This document shows positions 36,743 to 47,003 of a stretch of 57,259 nt of DNA, one piece after another. Source of the DNA: Candidatus Glomeribacter gigasporarum BEG34 (GTDB lineage: Bacteria; Pseudomonadota; Gammaproteobacteria; Burkholderiales; Burkholderiaceae); contig NZ_CAFB01000039.1 of the NCBI RefSeq assembly GCF_000227585.1, forward strand, positions 1 to 57,259, given 5' to 3'. A model generated the notes under the pieces. The model saw only the letters and a program-made list of their open reading frames with translations. It was not told where the DNA came from and made no database searches. Position 1 is the first letter of the stretch. Every line of letters starts with the position of its first letter. A program made the translations under genes and the position numbers.

Positions 36743-37651
36743 ATGACGGCGCGCGAAGATGGCCTTGTGGTGGCTGCGCATGGCCGTCATTATTTGGTTG
36801 CTCCCGCTCGTTCGGAATCCGCCTGTCCATTTCTACATTGTTTCCCGCGCGGAAAAAAAAGCGAAGCGGCCGTCGGTGACTGCGTCAGCATCGAACGCCG
36901 CGCGCGCGATCAAGGCGTCATCATCAAAATTTTGCCGCGCCGCGCCTGGCTGTGCCGTTCAGACCGGTTTAAATCCAGAATCTTTGCGTCGAATTTCGAC
37001 CAGCTCCTGTTTGTGCTCGCTGCCGTTCCCCGGGTGAGCGAAATGCTGCTTGGCCGCGCGCTGGTTGCCGCGCATGCGCATCGCGTGCGTGCGTTGATCG
37101 TGTTGAACAAAACCGATCTTGAAGCGGCTGCGCGGGTTGCCCGTGCGCGTCTTGATCTGTATCGGAGTCTCGGCTATACGGCGCTTGAAATTTCAGCAAA
37201 AACGCAGCCGGAAGCGGCCCGTTCACAACTTGAAATCCGGCTGAAACATCAGATCACGCTTCTGCTCGGCCCCTCCGGAACGGGAAAATCCACCCTGGTG
37301 AATCTGCTCGCGCCCGGCGCGCAGGCCAAAACACAAGAGATTTCCACTGCCCTGCGTACAGGCAAACACACCACGGCGTTTACGCGGCTCTATCCGCTGA
37401 AGAACGGCGGCGCGCTCATCGATTCGCCCGGCTTTCAAAACTTTGGTTTGCATCATGTGTCTGAAAAGGTGTTCGCACAGGCTTTTACCGAATTCCAGCC
37501 TTTTGTATCCCAATGCCGTTTTTCGGATTGCCGTCATTTGCATGAACCGGAGTGCGCTGTGCGGACTGCGGTTGTAGCGCGGAAAATCGATACACAGAGG
37601 TACGCCCTCTACGCGCAACTGCTGCGCGAAGCGCAATTGACTCGTTTCTGA
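36743..37651 (+). CDS. rsgA: Small ribosomal subunit GTPase RsgA
   Basis: RsgA is the circularly permuted GTPase that checks late 30S assembly. In the 302 residues an OB fold ([22 protein letters not shown]) comes first. The GTPase motifs follow in permuted order: NKTD, the P loop GPSGTGKST (176-184), then DSPGFQNFG. The zinc-binding C-terminal region [18 protein letters not shown] comes last. Its 3' end overlaps the convergent dusA gene by 43 bp. Confidence 0.96.
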   Translation: MTAREDGLVVAAHGRHYLVAPARSESACPFLHCFPRGKKSEAAVGDCVSIERRARDQGVIIKILPRRAWLCRSDRFKSRIFASNFDQLLFVLAAVPRVSEMLLGRALVAAHAHRVRALIVLNKTDLEAAARVARARLDLYRSLGYTALEISAKTQPEAARSQLEIRLKHQITLLLGPSGTGKSTLVNLLAPGAQAKTQEISTALRTGKHTTAFTRLYPLKNGGALIDSPGFQNFGLHHVSEKVFAQAFTEFQPFVSQCRFSDCRHLHEPECAVRTAVVARKIDTQRYALYAQLLREAQLTRF

Positions 37652-38613
37652 CGGTCAGGATTGATCTGCAAACCCGCCGCTGCATCCAGCAATGGTGCGG
37701 GTCCATCTGTCCATCGCTCTGTGTCGGATAAAGTGCGCCGCCAGCGGCGCGCGCCGGGCACGCCGTGGTACAGGCCGAGAATGTGGCGGGTCACCGCCTT
37801 CAAAGGCGCTCCGCGCGCGCTTTCGCGCGCATAATAGGCTTTGAGCGCTGGAATCACATCCGCGCGCTGCGCAACTGGCGCATTGGCCTGATAAAAACGG
37901 TGGTCAATCCCGGCCAGTAACCACGGGTTGTGATACGCCGCGCGGCCCAGCATAACGCCATCGATATGCGCGAGATGGCGTTCAACCTGCGCAAGCGTCG
38001 TGACACCGCCGTTCAGAATGATTTCAAGAGCTGGAAAATCGCGCTTGAGCCGGTACGCGACCTCGTAGCGGAGCGGCGGCACGCTCCGGTTTTCTTTTGG
38101 ATTGAGGCCATGCAATACGGCGCTGCGCGCGTGCACGATAAAGGTTTGGCAGCCCGCGTGTGCGACCGTGCCGATAAAATCACGCACAAAGGCGTATTCT
38201 TCAATATCATCGAGCCCGATCCGGTGTTTGACCGTGACTGGAATCGACACTGCATCGCGCATCGCGCGCACGCACTCGGCAACGCGCAAGGGCTGTGCCA
38301 TCAGCGCCGCGCCGAATACCCCGCGTTGCACGCGCGCGGAAGGACAGCCGCAATTCAGGTTAATTTCATCGTAACCCGCCGCTTCACCGCGCTTGGCGCA
38401 ATCAGCCAGTTCATCTGGATTGCTGCCGCCTAACTGCAACGCGACCGGGTGCTCACTTTCGTCAAACGCAAGATGACGGGCCGCGTCTGAATGCAACAAT
38501 GCGCCCACCGCCACCATTTCCGTATAAAGCCATGCGCGGCGGGTCAGCAATCGGTGAAAGTAGCGGCAATGCCGGTCGGTCCAGCCCATCATTGGCGCGA
38601 TGCAAAGACGCAT
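37609..38613 (-). CDS. dusA: tRNA-dihydrouridine synthase DusA
   Basis: DusA reduces uridines 20 and 20a in the tRNA D loop with FMN and NADPH. From ATG 38613 the protein has 334 residues and starts [22 protein letters not shown]. It contains [21 protein letters not shown] with the catalytic cysteine, [31 protein letters not shown] and [14 protein letters not shown]. Upstream in-frame residues are hydrophobic and unlike the family, so a longer start is rejected. Convergent overlap with rsgA. Confidence 0.95.
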   Translation of the reverse strand: MRLCIAPMMGWTDRHCRYFHRLLTRRAWLYTEMVAVGALLHSDAARHLAFDESEHPVALQLGGSNPDELADCAKRGEAAGYDEINLNCGCPSARVQRGVFGAALMAQPLRVAECVRAMRDAVSIPVTVKHRIGLDDIEEYAFVRDFIGTVAHAGCQTFIVHARSAVLHGLNPKENRSVPPLRYEVAYRLKRDFPALEIILNGGVTTLAQVERHLAHIDGVMLGRAAYHNPWLLAGIDHRFYQANAPVAQRADVIPALKAYYARESARGAPLKAVTRHILGLYHGVPGARRWRRTLSDTERWTDGPAPLLDAAAGLQINPDRQKRVNCASRSSCA

Positions 38614-38768
38614 CAGGTCGGTACGGAAGAAGAGAAAGAAGATATTGAGAGTAAAACCATTCTTTTTTCTACTCAAAAAGTTAATTATTGAATGATAAGT
38701 TGAAACATTACTAAAAAATGGGAGTAGCCTCAACAGCTCAAAGAATTTTCATCGGTTAGGCACTCCCT

Positions 38769-39101
38769 ATGAATACTGTTTTAGATTCTGAGGATTTAAG
38801 AAGACGGATCAGTCTTGACGGTAGTCTTTTATATGATTTCGTAAAAGTTTTTCCAGAGTCATGCAATCTAAGAGATGCACGTTCAGATAAATATCTATGC
38901 GTCAACTATTACATGGCTAGTCTTTGTGGAGCGCAATCTACTGATCAAATTATTGGAATGAAGCGACATGACCTCTGGATAAATAAAACAAGTCATAGAA
39001 ATCTGAATTTAAACCAAATCATTCTATCCAATCACAAAAATGCCGTGCAATGGCACAGAAAAATAGAGAACAAAATTCTTATAACAAAACATCCATTATG
39101 A
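38769..39101 (+). pseudogene. Truncated PAS-domain regulator (lacks the LuxR DNA-binding half)
   Basis: The 110 residues match the N-terminal PAS half of the regulator encoded at 23028-23816: LLYDFVKVFPESCNLRDARSDKYLCVNYYMA against FLYDLVEHLNGCAHIKDAQTGKFIYSNYSNA, then IIGMKRHDLW against LIGLSAADIL. It stops where the linker to the helix-turn-helix would start. The sequence before the ATG (CATCGGTTAGG) resembles that before the intact gene (CATCGGTTGAGG). It has no DNA-binding domain. Its stop forms an ATGA overlap with the next gene. Confidence 0.78.
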
Positions 39102-40660
39102 ATACATCGAACAGCATCGCTGCAATACCGGATAAAACCCTCAACTATTGCTCTGAGGCTAGCCCGATAGGGTTCGACGCGAACCAGGCCAGAACCATTC
39201 CGGATCACACGGCAAGCTCGGTGAGCCTTTATAACCGATTGCTTGAATTTGAGCGCGGCGGGACGAAGCTTGAACCGGGCCTTGCTGAAAGTTGGGACAT
39301 TTCAAAGGACGGGAAAGTCTACACATTCCATCTACGACGCGGCGTAAAATTTCACAGTACGCCCTGGTTCAAGCCAACGCGCGAATTCAACGCAGAGGAT
39401 GTGCTCTTCACTTTTGAGCGGATGCGCAATCCGAATATGCCGTTCCGTAAAGCCTATCCGGTCGAATTTACGGATTTTCATCATCTTGGTTTAGACAACC
39501 TCATTTCCAGGATTGAAGCGCTGGATGAAGGGCACGCCATACGATTTACTTTGAATACTGTGCATGCGCCCTTTTTAGTGAAGCTGGCAGCGCCTGTGAT
39601 CTCAATTCTCTCTGCTGAATACGCCGCGAAATTGCTGAAGGAGGGCAACCCCTCTGATATCAGTTGGAAACCGATTGGCACAGGCCCGTTTATTTTTCAG
39701 GAATACATAAAGGATGCAACGATTCGGTTTAGGGGCAACCCTGAGTACTGGAAACCCGATGAGGTGCAGTTGTCCAGGCTGATCTTTGATATCGTGCCAG
39801 ATGCCGCTGTGCGTGCGCAGAAGCTCAAGGCGAATGAGTGTCAGGTTGTGACGAGCTTGCGTTCGACGGATATCCCCGTGCTTAAACATGATCCAGGTCT
39901 TCGGGCGCTCAGTCAGCCAGGTTTCAATGTCCGCTATCTGATATATAACACCGCCCATAAACCTTTGGATGATGTGCGGGTGCGCCGTGCACTGGAGATG
40001 GCAATTGATAAGAAAGCCCTTATAAATCAAGTGTATGAAGGGCGCGCGCAAATTGCCGTTGCGCCGCTGCCGCCGTTGCAGTGGTCGTATGACAAAACAT
40101 TGCAAGATGCGCCGCGTGATCTGAAACAGGCAAAAGCCCTGTTAGCGCAAGCGGGCTACCCGAACGGATTTAAATTTTCTTTGTGGATACCGCATTCTTC
40201 AATTGGGACGAATGTAAATCCACGGTTGACAGCCGAAATCATTCAGTCAGACTGGAAGGAAATGGGTGTTGAAGCAAAAATCGTCGGCTATGAATGGGGA
40301 GAGTTTATTAAGCGCGCAATCAATGGCAAACACGATGTATTGCTTATCGGAATAATCAGCAATATTCCTGATCCTGAAAACCTGTTGAAAGTGTTCAGTT
40401 GCACTGAAATAGGTCATGGTTTTAATCTATCAAGATGGTGTCATTCATCATTCGACGACTTGATTCAGCGCGCCGCTCAAACACTGGATATTGCTGAACG
40501 CTCTCAGCTTTATACACAAGCACAAAAGCTGTTGAAACGCGAGCAGCCGGTTACCCCCCTCGCCTACGCGATCAACTACCAGGTTGTCAACAAGCATGTG
40601 ACGGGCTTCAAAATCAATCCGCTTGGCCCGACGATTTTTTCCGGGGTTGGCCTGAAATAA
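39098..40660 (+). CDS. Peptide-binding protein of DppA/OppA family without a signal peptide
   Basis: This is a close paralogue of the protein at 21422-23044. The similarity starts at KTLNYCSEASPIGFD and runs to the end (PVTPLAYAINYQVVNKHVTGFKI). The first residues are only NTSNSIAAIPD, with no hydrophobic stretch, so it should remain in the cytoplasm and not serve transport. The start used here, ATG 39098, forms an ATGA overlap with the truncated regulator; ATG 39050 only adds polar residues. The reading frame is otherwise intact over 520 residues. It is either a recent, still open pseudogene or has a new role. Confidence 0.85.
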   Translation: MNTSNSIAAIPDKTLNYCSEASPIGFDANQARTIPDHTASSVSLYNRLLEFERGGTKLEPGLAESWDISKDGKVYTFHLRRGVKFHSTPWFKPTREFNAEDVLFTFERMRNPNMPFRKAYPVEFTDFHHLGLDNLISRIEALDEGHAIRFTLNTVHAPFLVKLAAPVISILSAEYAAKLLKEGNPSDISWKPIGTGPFIFQEYIKDATIRFRGNPEYWKPDEVQLSRLIFDIVPDAAVRAQKLKANECQVVTSLRSTDIPVLKHDPGLRALSQPGFNVRYLIYNTAHKPLDDVRVRRALEMAIDKKALINQVYEGRAQIAVAPLPPLQWSYDKTLQDAPRDLKQAKALLAQAGYPNGFKFSLWIPHSSIGTNVNPRLTAEIIQSDWKEMGVEAKIVGYEWGEFIKRAINGKHDVLLIGIISNIPDPENLLKVFSCTEIGHGFNLSRWCHSSFDDLIQRAAQTLDIAERSQLYTQAQKLLKREQPVTPLAYAINYQVVNKHVTGFKINPLGPTIFSGVGLK

Positions 40661-40947
40661 TTTCCAGCGTTTCATTTTTCCAAAGCGCCTCAATTTGTGA
40701 AGCCTCTAAAAAAATCTTGCTTAAACCTTGCGCGTATTCGGTTCCCAAACGTTACATCCTCTTCATGCCAATATTGATGAATGAGGGATGCAAGCAGAAA
40801 GTCCATATTTCCCCCCAGATTCAATGTTCAAAACAGAGTGCCCAGGTGGCTATCGTCAACTTGATCTGGATAAAGGGACACAGAGGAAAATATGGGTTGA
40901 TCGTGCTGAAACAGGCAACCTGCAGAAGTGAATATGTAAAACATATC

Positions 40948-41778
40948 TTAAAACCGCTGACAACGCGGACAGTAATAAGTAACGCGCTGGCACTGCACGA
41001 TTCTGCGGATCACAGCGCCGCACTGTCGGCAGAGTCGTCCAGCGCGGCCATAGACAAAACAATCGAGCTGAAAACAGCCGCCTTCCCCAAAGCTATCCTT
41101 AAAGTCACGCAAGGTGCTGCCGCCTTTTTCAATCGCTTCCGCCAGCGTTGCCCGAATCGCACCGGCCAGTTTTATATAACGAGGCGCTGAAATGCGCGCA
41201 GCGGTCTTTGCCGGATGAATACCTGCGCGGAACAGACTTTCGCATGCGTAGATATTCCCGACGCCGGCAACTATCTTCCCGGACAGTAGCGCTTGCTTGA
41301 TCGAGATCTGGCGTGCACGCGTATGCTGATAAAGATGCACGCCGTGAAAGGCGGCGGATAAAGGTTCGACCCCAATGCTGGAAAGGCGCGGATGCAGCAG
41401 AATATCGCCCGCGTTGCGCGGATGCCATAAGAGCGCGCCAAAGCGGCGCGGGTCCCGGAAACGCAAGAGGCAATCTTCAAATATCCAGTCCACATGATCG
41501 TGCCGATCCGTGACGGCCTGCGCATGGCGCGGCCATATCCGCAGCGTGCCGGTCATGCCAAGATGGATCAGCAGATAACCCTGGCTGCATTCGACATACA
41601 GGTATTTGCCGCGGCGCCCGACATCCTGGATAATTTCGCCTGTCATCAGCAGACCCAGTTGCGGAGGAATTGGCCAGCGCAGCCGGGCAGTGCGTACAAT
41701 GACCCGTTCAACGCGCTGTGCAATCAGACACGTTGCAATCCCATTTCGGATCACTTCGACTTCTGGCAATTCAGGCAT
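40948..41778 (-). CDS. mutM: Formamidopyrimidine-DNA glycosylase MutM
   Basis: MutM removes 8-oxoguanine and formamidopyrimidines. The 276 residues start with MPELPEVEV, in which the N-terminal proline is the nucleophile and Glu3 is catalytic. It has the internal HLGMTG and [18 protein letters not shown], and a C-terminal zinc finger (CRQCG and CPRCQ). The 287 bp between the preceding gene and mutM contain nothing that I recognise. Confidence 0.96.
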   Translation of the reverse strand: MPELPEVEVIRNGIATCLIAQRVERVIVRTARLRWPIPPQLGLLMTGEIIQDVGRRGKYLYVECSQGYLLIHLGMTGTLRIWPRHAQAVTDRHDHVDWIFEDCLLRFRDPRRFGALLWHPRNAGDILLHPRLSSIGVEPLSAAFHGVHLYQHTRARQISIKQALLSGKIVAGVGNIYACESLFRAGIHPAKTAARISAPRYIKLAGAIRATLAEAIEKGGSTLRDFKDSFGEGGCFQLDCFVYGRAGRLCRQCGAVIRRIVQCQRVTYYCPRCQRF

Positions 41779-41923
41779 GAGCTAAACTTGAGCATCAGTC
41801 TTCCAGCGTATTGAGATGTTGCACAGGCGCAGCAATATGAATCCTCCATGCGGCTGCGCTGCGCCACCGAGAGTGTTTAGAATGATCGTCGTTTAAACCA
41901 CCGATAAGGAATAAGGAAATTGT

Positions 41924-42202
41924 ATGAACAAACAGGAACTCATCGAAGCCATTTCCTCAAAAACGGGCGCCAGCAAAGCCTTAACGGGTGAAATACTGGA
42001 CGCATTGCTGGAAACGATCAAAAAGTCCGTCTCCAAAGGAAATCCAGTGCAGCTGGTTGGCTTTGGCAGCTATACGCTGGGTAAACGGGCCGCGCGTACC
42101 GGACGTAATCCCAAAACCGGAGAGTCTATCCGCATTGCTGCGTGCAAAACGGTCAAATTTACTGCCGGCAAGGCATTTAAGGATGCGGTCAATAAACGCT
42201 AG
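41924..42202 (+). CDS. hupB: DNA-binding protein HU
   Basis: The 92-residue DNABII protein [27 protein letters not shown]..., with [26 protein letters not shown] in the DNA-binding arm, is HU. The start follows AAGGAATAAGGAA. HU bends and compacts DNA. Confidence 0.95.
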   Translation: MNKQELIEAISSKTGASKALTGEILDALLETIKKSVSKGNPVQLVGFGSYTLGKRAARTGRNPKTGESIRIAACKTVKFTAGKAFKDAVNKR

Positions 42203-42214
42203 GCGTAGAGTCCC

Positions 42215-42697
42215 ATGCAAAACACTGCCCCCGCCATTGATATCGGCATTCGGGAGATGGATCGTAAAAATATCGCTGAGGGTTTGTCCCGCCTGCTGGC
42301 CGATACCTATACCCTGTATCTGAAAACGCATCACTTTCACTGGAACGTGACCGGCCCGCAGTTCAATACGCTGCATGCGATGTTTGAGGCCCAATACACT
42401 GAGCTCGCCGTTGCGGTTGATGTCATCGCCGAACGCATCCGTGCGCTCGGTTTTCCTGCGCCAGGCAGCTATCGGGCGTATGCGAAGCTCTCGTCGATTC
42501 CGGAAGCCGAAGGCGTCCCACGCGCTGAACACATGGTCCGGCAATTGCTCGAAGCCCAGGAAACCGTCGTGCGCACGGCGCGCGCAGTCTTCCCGCTTGT
42601 CGAGGCTGCCAATGACGAACCGAGCGCGGATTTACTGACACAACGAATGCAGGTTCATGAGAAAACCGCCTGGATGCTGCGCTCAATGCTTGAATGA
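42215..42697 (+). CDS. dps: Dps-family ferritin-like DNA-protection protein
   Basis: Dps forms a 12-mer that oxidises and stores iron and shields DNA. The 160 residues have [45 protein letters not shown], with the histidine and acidic residues of the inter-subunit ferroxidase site, and [21 protein letters not shown] at the end. It lies 12 bp after hupB, so the two are probably cotranscribed, and overlaps proC by 4 bp. Confidence 0.95.
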   Translation: MQNTAPAIDIGIREMDRKNIAEGLSRLLADTYTLYLKTHHFHWNVTGPQFNTLHAMFEAQYTELAVAVDVIAERIRALGFPAPGSYRAYAKLSSIPEAEGVPRAEHMVRQLLEAQETVVRTARAVFPLVEAANDEPSADLLTQRMQVHEKTAWMLRSMLE

Positions 42698-43506
42698 AAA
42701 TCGCGGTGATTGGCTGCGGCCATATGGGTTGCGCGTTGCTCGCTGGGCTATTGAAGAGCGGCATTTCCGATGCGCATCTGATTCCCATCGATCCGGACGA
42801 GCGGGTGCGCGCGCAGCTTGAACAGAGGTTGAAGTTGCATTGCGGCTCAGCGCCAGATGCGGGGCTGCGCGCCGTTCAGGCGCTCATTCTGTCGGTGAAG
42901 CCTGATATATTGGCAGATGTTGCGCGCCAAATTGCGCCGTATTTGCAGACGCAGCTTGTGATCAGCGTTGCAGCGGGTATCCGGATTGCCGCGCTTGCGC
43001 GCTGGCTCGGCGGTTATTCGCGCATTGTGCGCGCGATGCCGAATCTTCCCGCTTCTATTGGTCTTGGCATCACGGGGCTGGCCGCGCTGCCCAGTGTGCG
43101 GGAGGCAGATCGCGCTTGTGCAGAGCGTATCCTGTCGGGCGTCGGCCAAATCGTCTGGTGCCTGGACGAAGACCAGCTGGATGCCTTGACTGCGCTGTGC
43201 GGCAGCGGCCCAGCCTATGTATTTTATTTTATCGAGGCGCTTGAAGACGCGGCGCGCCGGCTCGGATTCGATGATACCCGGGCGCGTACATTGGCGCGGA
43301 CGACCTTCACTGGCGCGGCAGCGCTCGCCGCGCAGTCCGGCGCCGCCGCCTCCGCTTTGCGTGCGCAGGTTAGCCCGCCAAATGGCACGACTGCCGCCGC
43401 GCTCGCTTTATTTGACGCGAAGCGGATGAGAGAGGCCATAGTGCGCGGCGTTCTGGCGGCGCACCAGCGCGCCATTGAAATTGCCAGCGCGCCCGGCCAG
43501 GATTAA
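42694..43506 (+). CDS. proC: Pyrroline-5-carboxylate reductase
   Basis: ProC reduces pyrroline-5-carboxylate to proline. The 270 residues begin [19 protein letters not shown] (Rossmann fold). They continue with [17 protein letters not shown] and the signature [26 protein letters not shown], ending with the helix that includes [12 protein letters not shown]. It overlaps dps by 4 bp. The window therefore shows proline synthesis still in place. Confidence 0.96.
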   Translation: MKIAVIGCGHMGCALLAGLLKSGISDAHLIPIDPDERVRAQLEQRLKLHCGSAPDAGLRAVQALILSVKPDILADVARQIAPYLQTQLVISVAAGIRIAALARWLGGYSRIVRAMPNLPASIGLGITGLAALPSVREADRACAERILSGVGQIVWCLDEDQLDALTALCGSGPAYVFYFIEALEDAARRLGFDDTRARTLARTTFTGAAALAAQSGAAASALRAQVSPPNGTTAAALALFDAKRMREAIVRGVLAAHQRAIEIASAPGQD

Positions 43507-43556
43507 AATTTCCCCCAGACTGTTACAATTTCACGTTTTAATCCAAGGAATTCTTT

Positions 43557-43838
43557 ATGGCTAACTCTGCACAAGCGCGTAAGCGCGCGCGCCAGGCTGC
43601 CAAGGCCAATGTCCACAATTCCGCGCTGCGTTCAAAACTGCGCACTGCCATCAAGGCGACGCGGCGCGCCATAGAAGCGGGTGATACATCTAAAGCGTCT
43701 GAAGTATTCAGACATAGCTGCAAGACCATCGATATCATTGCGGACAAAGATATCATTCACAAAAATAAGGCGGCGCGCCATAAAAGCCGGCTTGCGGCGG
43801 CGTTGAAGCGTTGTTTGCCGGCAGCGAATGCTGCCTGA
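43557..43838 (+). CDS. rpsT: 30S ribosomal protein S20
   Basis: The 93-residue basic protein starts [33 protein letters not shown] and ends [17 protein letters not shown], the S20 pattern. CCAAGGAATT precedes the start. Confidence 0.96.
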   Translation: MANSAQARKRARQAAKANVHNSALRSKLRTAIKATRRAIEAGDTSKASEVFRHSCKTIDIIADKDIIHKNKAARHKSRLAAALKRCLPAANAA

Positions 43839-43842
43839 AGCG

Positions 43843-45183
43843 CTAGAGTATTTTAGCGGCTTGTGCGGCGTGATGTCGCGCTTGGCTATAGCTCAGCGCG
43901 TCTGCCGGTAAACGCGCCTCGCCCGCAAACAACTGTTCAACGGTCTCTCTTTCCCGTATCAGATACGCCTGTGCGCCGTCTACCATCACTTCTGCCGCGC
44001 GGGGACGTGTATTGTAGTTGGAACTCATCACAAAACCGTAAGCGCCCGCGCCGTGCACGGCCAGCAGGTCGCCGGGCTGTACCGCGAGCCGCCGCGCTCG
44101 CCCCAGCCAGTCGCCGCTCTCACAGATAGGGCCAGCGACATCGTACAGGGCTGGCATTGCGTCCTTCCGTTGAATCACGGGGGTGATATCATGGTACGCT
44201 TGATACATCGCTGGACGCATTAAATCATTCATCGCTGCATCGACAATCGCGAAACGCTTTTCTCCACTCTGCTTTAAATATTCAATCCGCGTCAGAAGCG
44301 CGCCGGCATTTCCCGCCAGCGAGCGTCCTGGTTCAAATAAAAGCGTGCGGTGCGCGTGACCGCGTTGTGCAACATGATCGAGCACGCTCGAGACGAAATG
44401 TTCAATTCCAGGCGGCGGTTCTGCATTTGTCTCTCCTGCGGGGCGATAATGAATGCCCAGTCCGCCGCCGATATCGAGATGGGAGAGCGCGGCGCCGTCT
44501 GTTTCAATCGCTTCGATGAGCGCCAGCATTTTGTCGAGCGCATCCAGATAGGGAGCGGTTGCCGTGATTTGCGAGCCGATATGACAGGCCAGTCCAACCA
44601 GTGTCAGATGGGAAAGCGCGGCGGTAATGCGCGCGGCGGCGCGCGCTTCATCAAAAGCGATGCCGAATTTATCGGTTTTAAGCCCGGTTGCAATATACGG
44701 GTGCGTGCGCGCATCGATATCGGGATTCACGCGCAGCGCAACGCGCGCCTGCGCGCCCGTTTGCGCTGCGATTTCATTGAGGCGATGCAGTTCCGGCGCG
44801 GATTCAACATTAAAACACTGCACCTTCGCGCACAGCGCGGCGCGTATCTCATGCCTTTGTTTGCCAACGCCTGAGAACACGATCTGACCGGCGCGTCCGC
44901 CCGCCGCCAGCACGCGCGCGAGCTCTCCGCCCGATACGATATCAAAGCTCGCGCCCAGACGCGCGAAAACATCCAGCACGGCCAGGGCGCTGTTCGCTTT
45001 GACTGCGTAATAAATGCGCGCATTGCGGCCCGCGCATGCGCGGGCATACGCGCAATACGCATGGGTCAGCGCGGCGCGCGAATAAATGTACAAAGGCGTG
45101 CCGAACCGTTCGGCAAGCGGCGCGAGCGGGAGATCTTCAACGCTCAAATGACCGTTGATGAAGCGGAAAAAATCGGAAGGCAT
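43843..45183 (-). CDS. lysA: Diaminopimelate decarboxylase LysA
   Basis: LysA decarboxylates meso-DAP to lysine using PLP. From ATG 45183 (PSDFFRFINGHLSVEDLPL) the protein has 446 residues. The PLP lysine is in YYAVKANSALAVL, and HIGSQ, GGGLGIHY, EPGRSL and the substrate cysteine in ICESGDWLG follow. The in-frame sequence upstream of this ATG belongs to a family D repeat and is unlikely to be translated. The last residues (AAQAAKIL) and the stop are read from a family A fragment. Confidence 0.95.
   Translation of the reverse strand: MPSDFFRFINGHLSVEDLPLAPLAERFGTPLYIYSRAALTHAYCAYARACAGRNARIYYAVKANSALAVLDVFARLGASFDIVSGGELARVLAAGGRAGQIVFSGVGKQRHEIRAALCAKVQCFNVESAPELHRLNEIAAQTGAQARVALRVNPDIDARTHPYIATGLKTDKFGIAFDEARAAARITAALSHLTLVGLACHIGSQITATAPYLDALDKMLALIEAIETDGAALSHLDIGGGLGIHYRPAGETNAEPPPGIEHFVSSVLDHVAQRGHAHRTLLFEPGRSLAGNAGALLTRIEYLKQSGEKRFAIVDAAMNDLMRPAMYQAYHDITPVIQRKDAMPALYDVAGPICESGDWLGRARRLAVQPGDLLAVHGAGAYGFVMSSNYNTRPRAAEVMVDGAQAYLIRERETVEQLFAGEARLPADALSYSQARHHAAQAAKIL
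43844..43884 (+). repeat. Family A repeat fragment at the lysA stop
   Basis: TAGAGTATTTTAGCGGCTTG, then TGCGGCGTGATGTCGCGCTT, equals the left arm and core of family A with one missing C in the arm. The right arm is absent. The TA end provides the minus-strand stop TAG of lysA, and the fragment codes for the lysA tail. Confidence 0.75.
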
Positions 45184-45213
45184 AGAATTTGGATAGTTGC
45201 GAATGAATTCTGG

Positions 45214-45320
45214 GCAGGCTTTTCGCACAGCCGCGCTGGCAAGGCGCGCCGACGCAGACAGTACAAGTCAGTACGGCAAGGAGGCGCAACGCCGCCAGAG
45301 CGGCTGTGCGAAAAGCCTGC
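45214..45320 (+). repeat. Family D palindromic repeat (107 bp) between engB and lysA
   Basis: GCAGGCTTTTCGCACAGCC at 45214 and its exact complement ending at 45320 form a 20-bp perfect terminal inverted repeat. CGCTGGC/GCCAG and further GC-rich inner pairs extend the stem. It directly touches the engB stop TAA at 45321-45323 and fills most of the gap before lysA. It is the only copy in the window. Confidence 0.9.
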
Positions 45321-45944
45321 TTAAGCAAGCCAGCGCTCAATCACCTGATATACCGTGTCCAGGCCGGAGCGCTTCAGAGCGGAAAAGAGTTGCACGCTGA
45401 GCATGCTGCGTGTATCGGAGCGCGCATATTTATCCAGGCGCTGTTGCGTGGCACGCTGCGCCGCCAGTCCCTGCTGCCGGCTGAGTTTATCGGCCTTGGT
45501 CAACAGGATATGAATGGGGTTTCCAGTGGGGATGAACCATTCGATCATTTGCGTATCGAGCGCGGTACAGGGATGACGCGCATCCATCAGCAGAATCAGT
45601 CCGCGTAACTGACTGCGTGTCCGCAAGTAATGGCTCAGCAATTGCGCCCAGTGCGCTTTCGCGGCAGCGGGAACGCGCGCATAACCGTAGCCGGGCAGAT
45701 CGACTAAATGCCCGGCAATGCGATCTGCGCCGCCAAGCGAAAAATAATTGATCTGCTGCGTTCGACCTGGGGTTTTGCTGGTAAAAGCGAGCCGCTTCTG
45801 CTGGCAAAGCGTATTGATTGCGCTGGACTTTCCGGCGTTTGAGCGTCCGGCGAAGGCGATTTCCGGCGCTTCCGAGGTTGGAAGGCCGTGCGGATGGTTT
45901 ACCGACATCAGAAAACGGGCGGTATGGAGCAGGGCAGGGGACAT
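45321..45944 (-). CDS. engB: Ribosome biogenesis GTPase EngB (YsxC/YihA)
   Basis: EngB is an essential small GTPase needed for 50S assembly. From ATG 45944 the 207-residue product has the P loop GRSNAGKSS (33-41), [24 protein letters not shown] and LTKADKLSR. The start lies inside the 3' end of birA. Its stop abuts the family D repeat. Confidence 0.95.
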   Translation of the reverse strand: MSPALLHTARFLMSVNHPHGLPTSEAPEIAFAGRSNAGKSSAINTLCQQKRLAFTSKTPGRTQQINYFSLGGADRIAGHLVDLPGYGYARVPAAAKAHWAQLLSHYLRTRSQLRGLILLMDARHPCTALDTQMIEWFIPTGNPIHILLTKADKLSRQQGLAAQRATQQRLDKYARSDTRSMLSVQLFSALKRSGLDTVYQVIERWLA

Positions 45945-46621
45945 GATTCGCAATCGGCGCGCCATGCGCGTTGAAAAGGCGCAAAACCATGCGCGCTGAA
46001 AATTTCGAGCATGTCGGCGAGTGCATGAAGCACGTGCGCGAGCGCCTGGGTAAAATCGATGTCCGCCAGGATGCGCTTGAGCGCCGCCGGCGGACGAGCG
46101 CGCGCGTCGAGTTGCGCGGCAAGCGCGTGTTCGCCGTCCATATTGATACCTGCGCCAATCACTACGATACTGGCCTTGTGTGTGACCTGGATCGTTTCGA
46201 CTAGGATGCCCCCAAGCTTTGCGCCGTCGAGCAAAAGATCATTCGGCCATTTCAGCGCAAGCCGGCGCGGTTCGGTCAGCGGGAGCGCGCGCAATCCGTT
46301 CAGAACCGCCACGCTTGCGGCCAGACTCAGCCCAGCCAATGTATTGACCGGGCGGGGTATGGAGAATGCAACTGAAAAAAGCAGCGCGTCACCGCTTTGC
46401 GCAAGCCACCGCCGACCACGCTGGCCGCGCCCGGCGGTTTGCCGGTAGGCAATGCGCGCAATGGGTTGTTCAAGCATTTTGGATGCGCGAAGGCGCGTCA
46501 TTAAATCCGTATTGGTCGAACCTGTTTCGGGAACGATTTCAATCTTGAAAGGATGTGGAAGCGCGGTAAGTTGCGCTGCCAGTCGGTCTGGATCAATGCT
46601 CCGCCCGGCGCTTCCGTACAT
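45908..46621 (-). CDS. birA: Biotin-protein ligase BirA, truncated at the C-terminus
   Basis: The catalytic domain is present: [53 protein letters not shown] and IGAGINMDG. It has no N-terminal helix-turn-helix, so it is the non-regulatory type. After FQRAW the usual small C-terminal domain of about 45-50 residues is missing; the frame runs into the engB leader and ends [18 protein letters not shown] deletion that fused birA to engB explains this. The C-terminal domain matters for ATP binding and transfer in E. coli BirA, so activity is uncertain. The coaX gene that often follows birA is also missing. Confidence 0.85.
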   Translation of the reverse strand: MYGSAGRSIDPDRLAAQLTALPHPFKIEIVPETGSTNTDLMTRLRASKMLEQPIARIAYRQTAGRGQRGRRWLAQSGDALLFSVAFSIPRPVNTLAGLSLAASVAVLNGLRALPLTEPRRLALKWPNDLLLDGAKLGGILVETIQVTHKASIVVIGAGINMDGEHALAAQLDARARPPAALKRILADIDFTQALAHVLHALADMLEIFSAHGFAPFQRAWRADCESCPLPCSIPPVF

Positions 46622-47000
46622 ATTTGAACGTTCCCAGCGCTTTTGCGATCAATGCTTTCTGGGGATTGCGCACTTCGCCTTCACAGTAAGCCAGCGTGGC
46701 GGTTTTATGCAACACGCGCGCCAGCGCGTGCAGACACCCTTGCCCAGGCTGCATGAAATTCGTTTTCAGTTCAACGGTAACCACATTGGCGTGCGTGACT
46801 GAAAGGCTACTTGCGGCGGCGACAAGCGCGCAATCAAGCACAGACATAATCACGCCGCCGTGTGCTATGCCTAAACTGTTCATATGATGTGCCTTGAGCA
46901 TCAGCATCAATTCGCTCTCGCCATTTTCAGCGCGCAGAAACTGAATGCCGAGCGCTTCTGTAAATGAATTTTCGTCTGAGATGTGAATCGATAGCGCCAT
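46593..47000 (-). CDS. PaaI-family hotdog-fold thioesterase
   Basis: The 135-residue protein has LGIAHGGVIMSVLDCALVAAAS, the hotdog helix motif in which an Asn/His-Gly-Gly segment and an acidic residue form the active site. VVTVELKTNFMQPG follows. Relatives hydrolyse acyl-CoA thioesters; the substrate is unknown. It overlaps the birA start by 29 bp. Confidence 0.85.
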   Translation of the reverse strand: MALSIHISDENSFTEALGIQFLRAENGESELMLMLKAHHMNSLGIAHGGVIMSVLDCALVAAASSLSVTHANVVTVELKTNFMQPGQGCLHALARVLHKTATLAYCEGEVRNPQKALIAKALGTFKYVRKRRAEH

Positions 47001-47003
47001 AAT

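Noticed and set aside
40717-41190. A + strand frame of 157 codons starting in the gap before mutM
   Set aside because: Its second half is antisense to mutM. The first half resembles nothing and has no clear ribosome site.
43880-43900. GGCTATAGCTCAGCG, resembling the start of a tRNA
   Set aside because: It lies within the lysA coding end and repeat fragment. No acceptor stem, anticodon arm or T arm follows.
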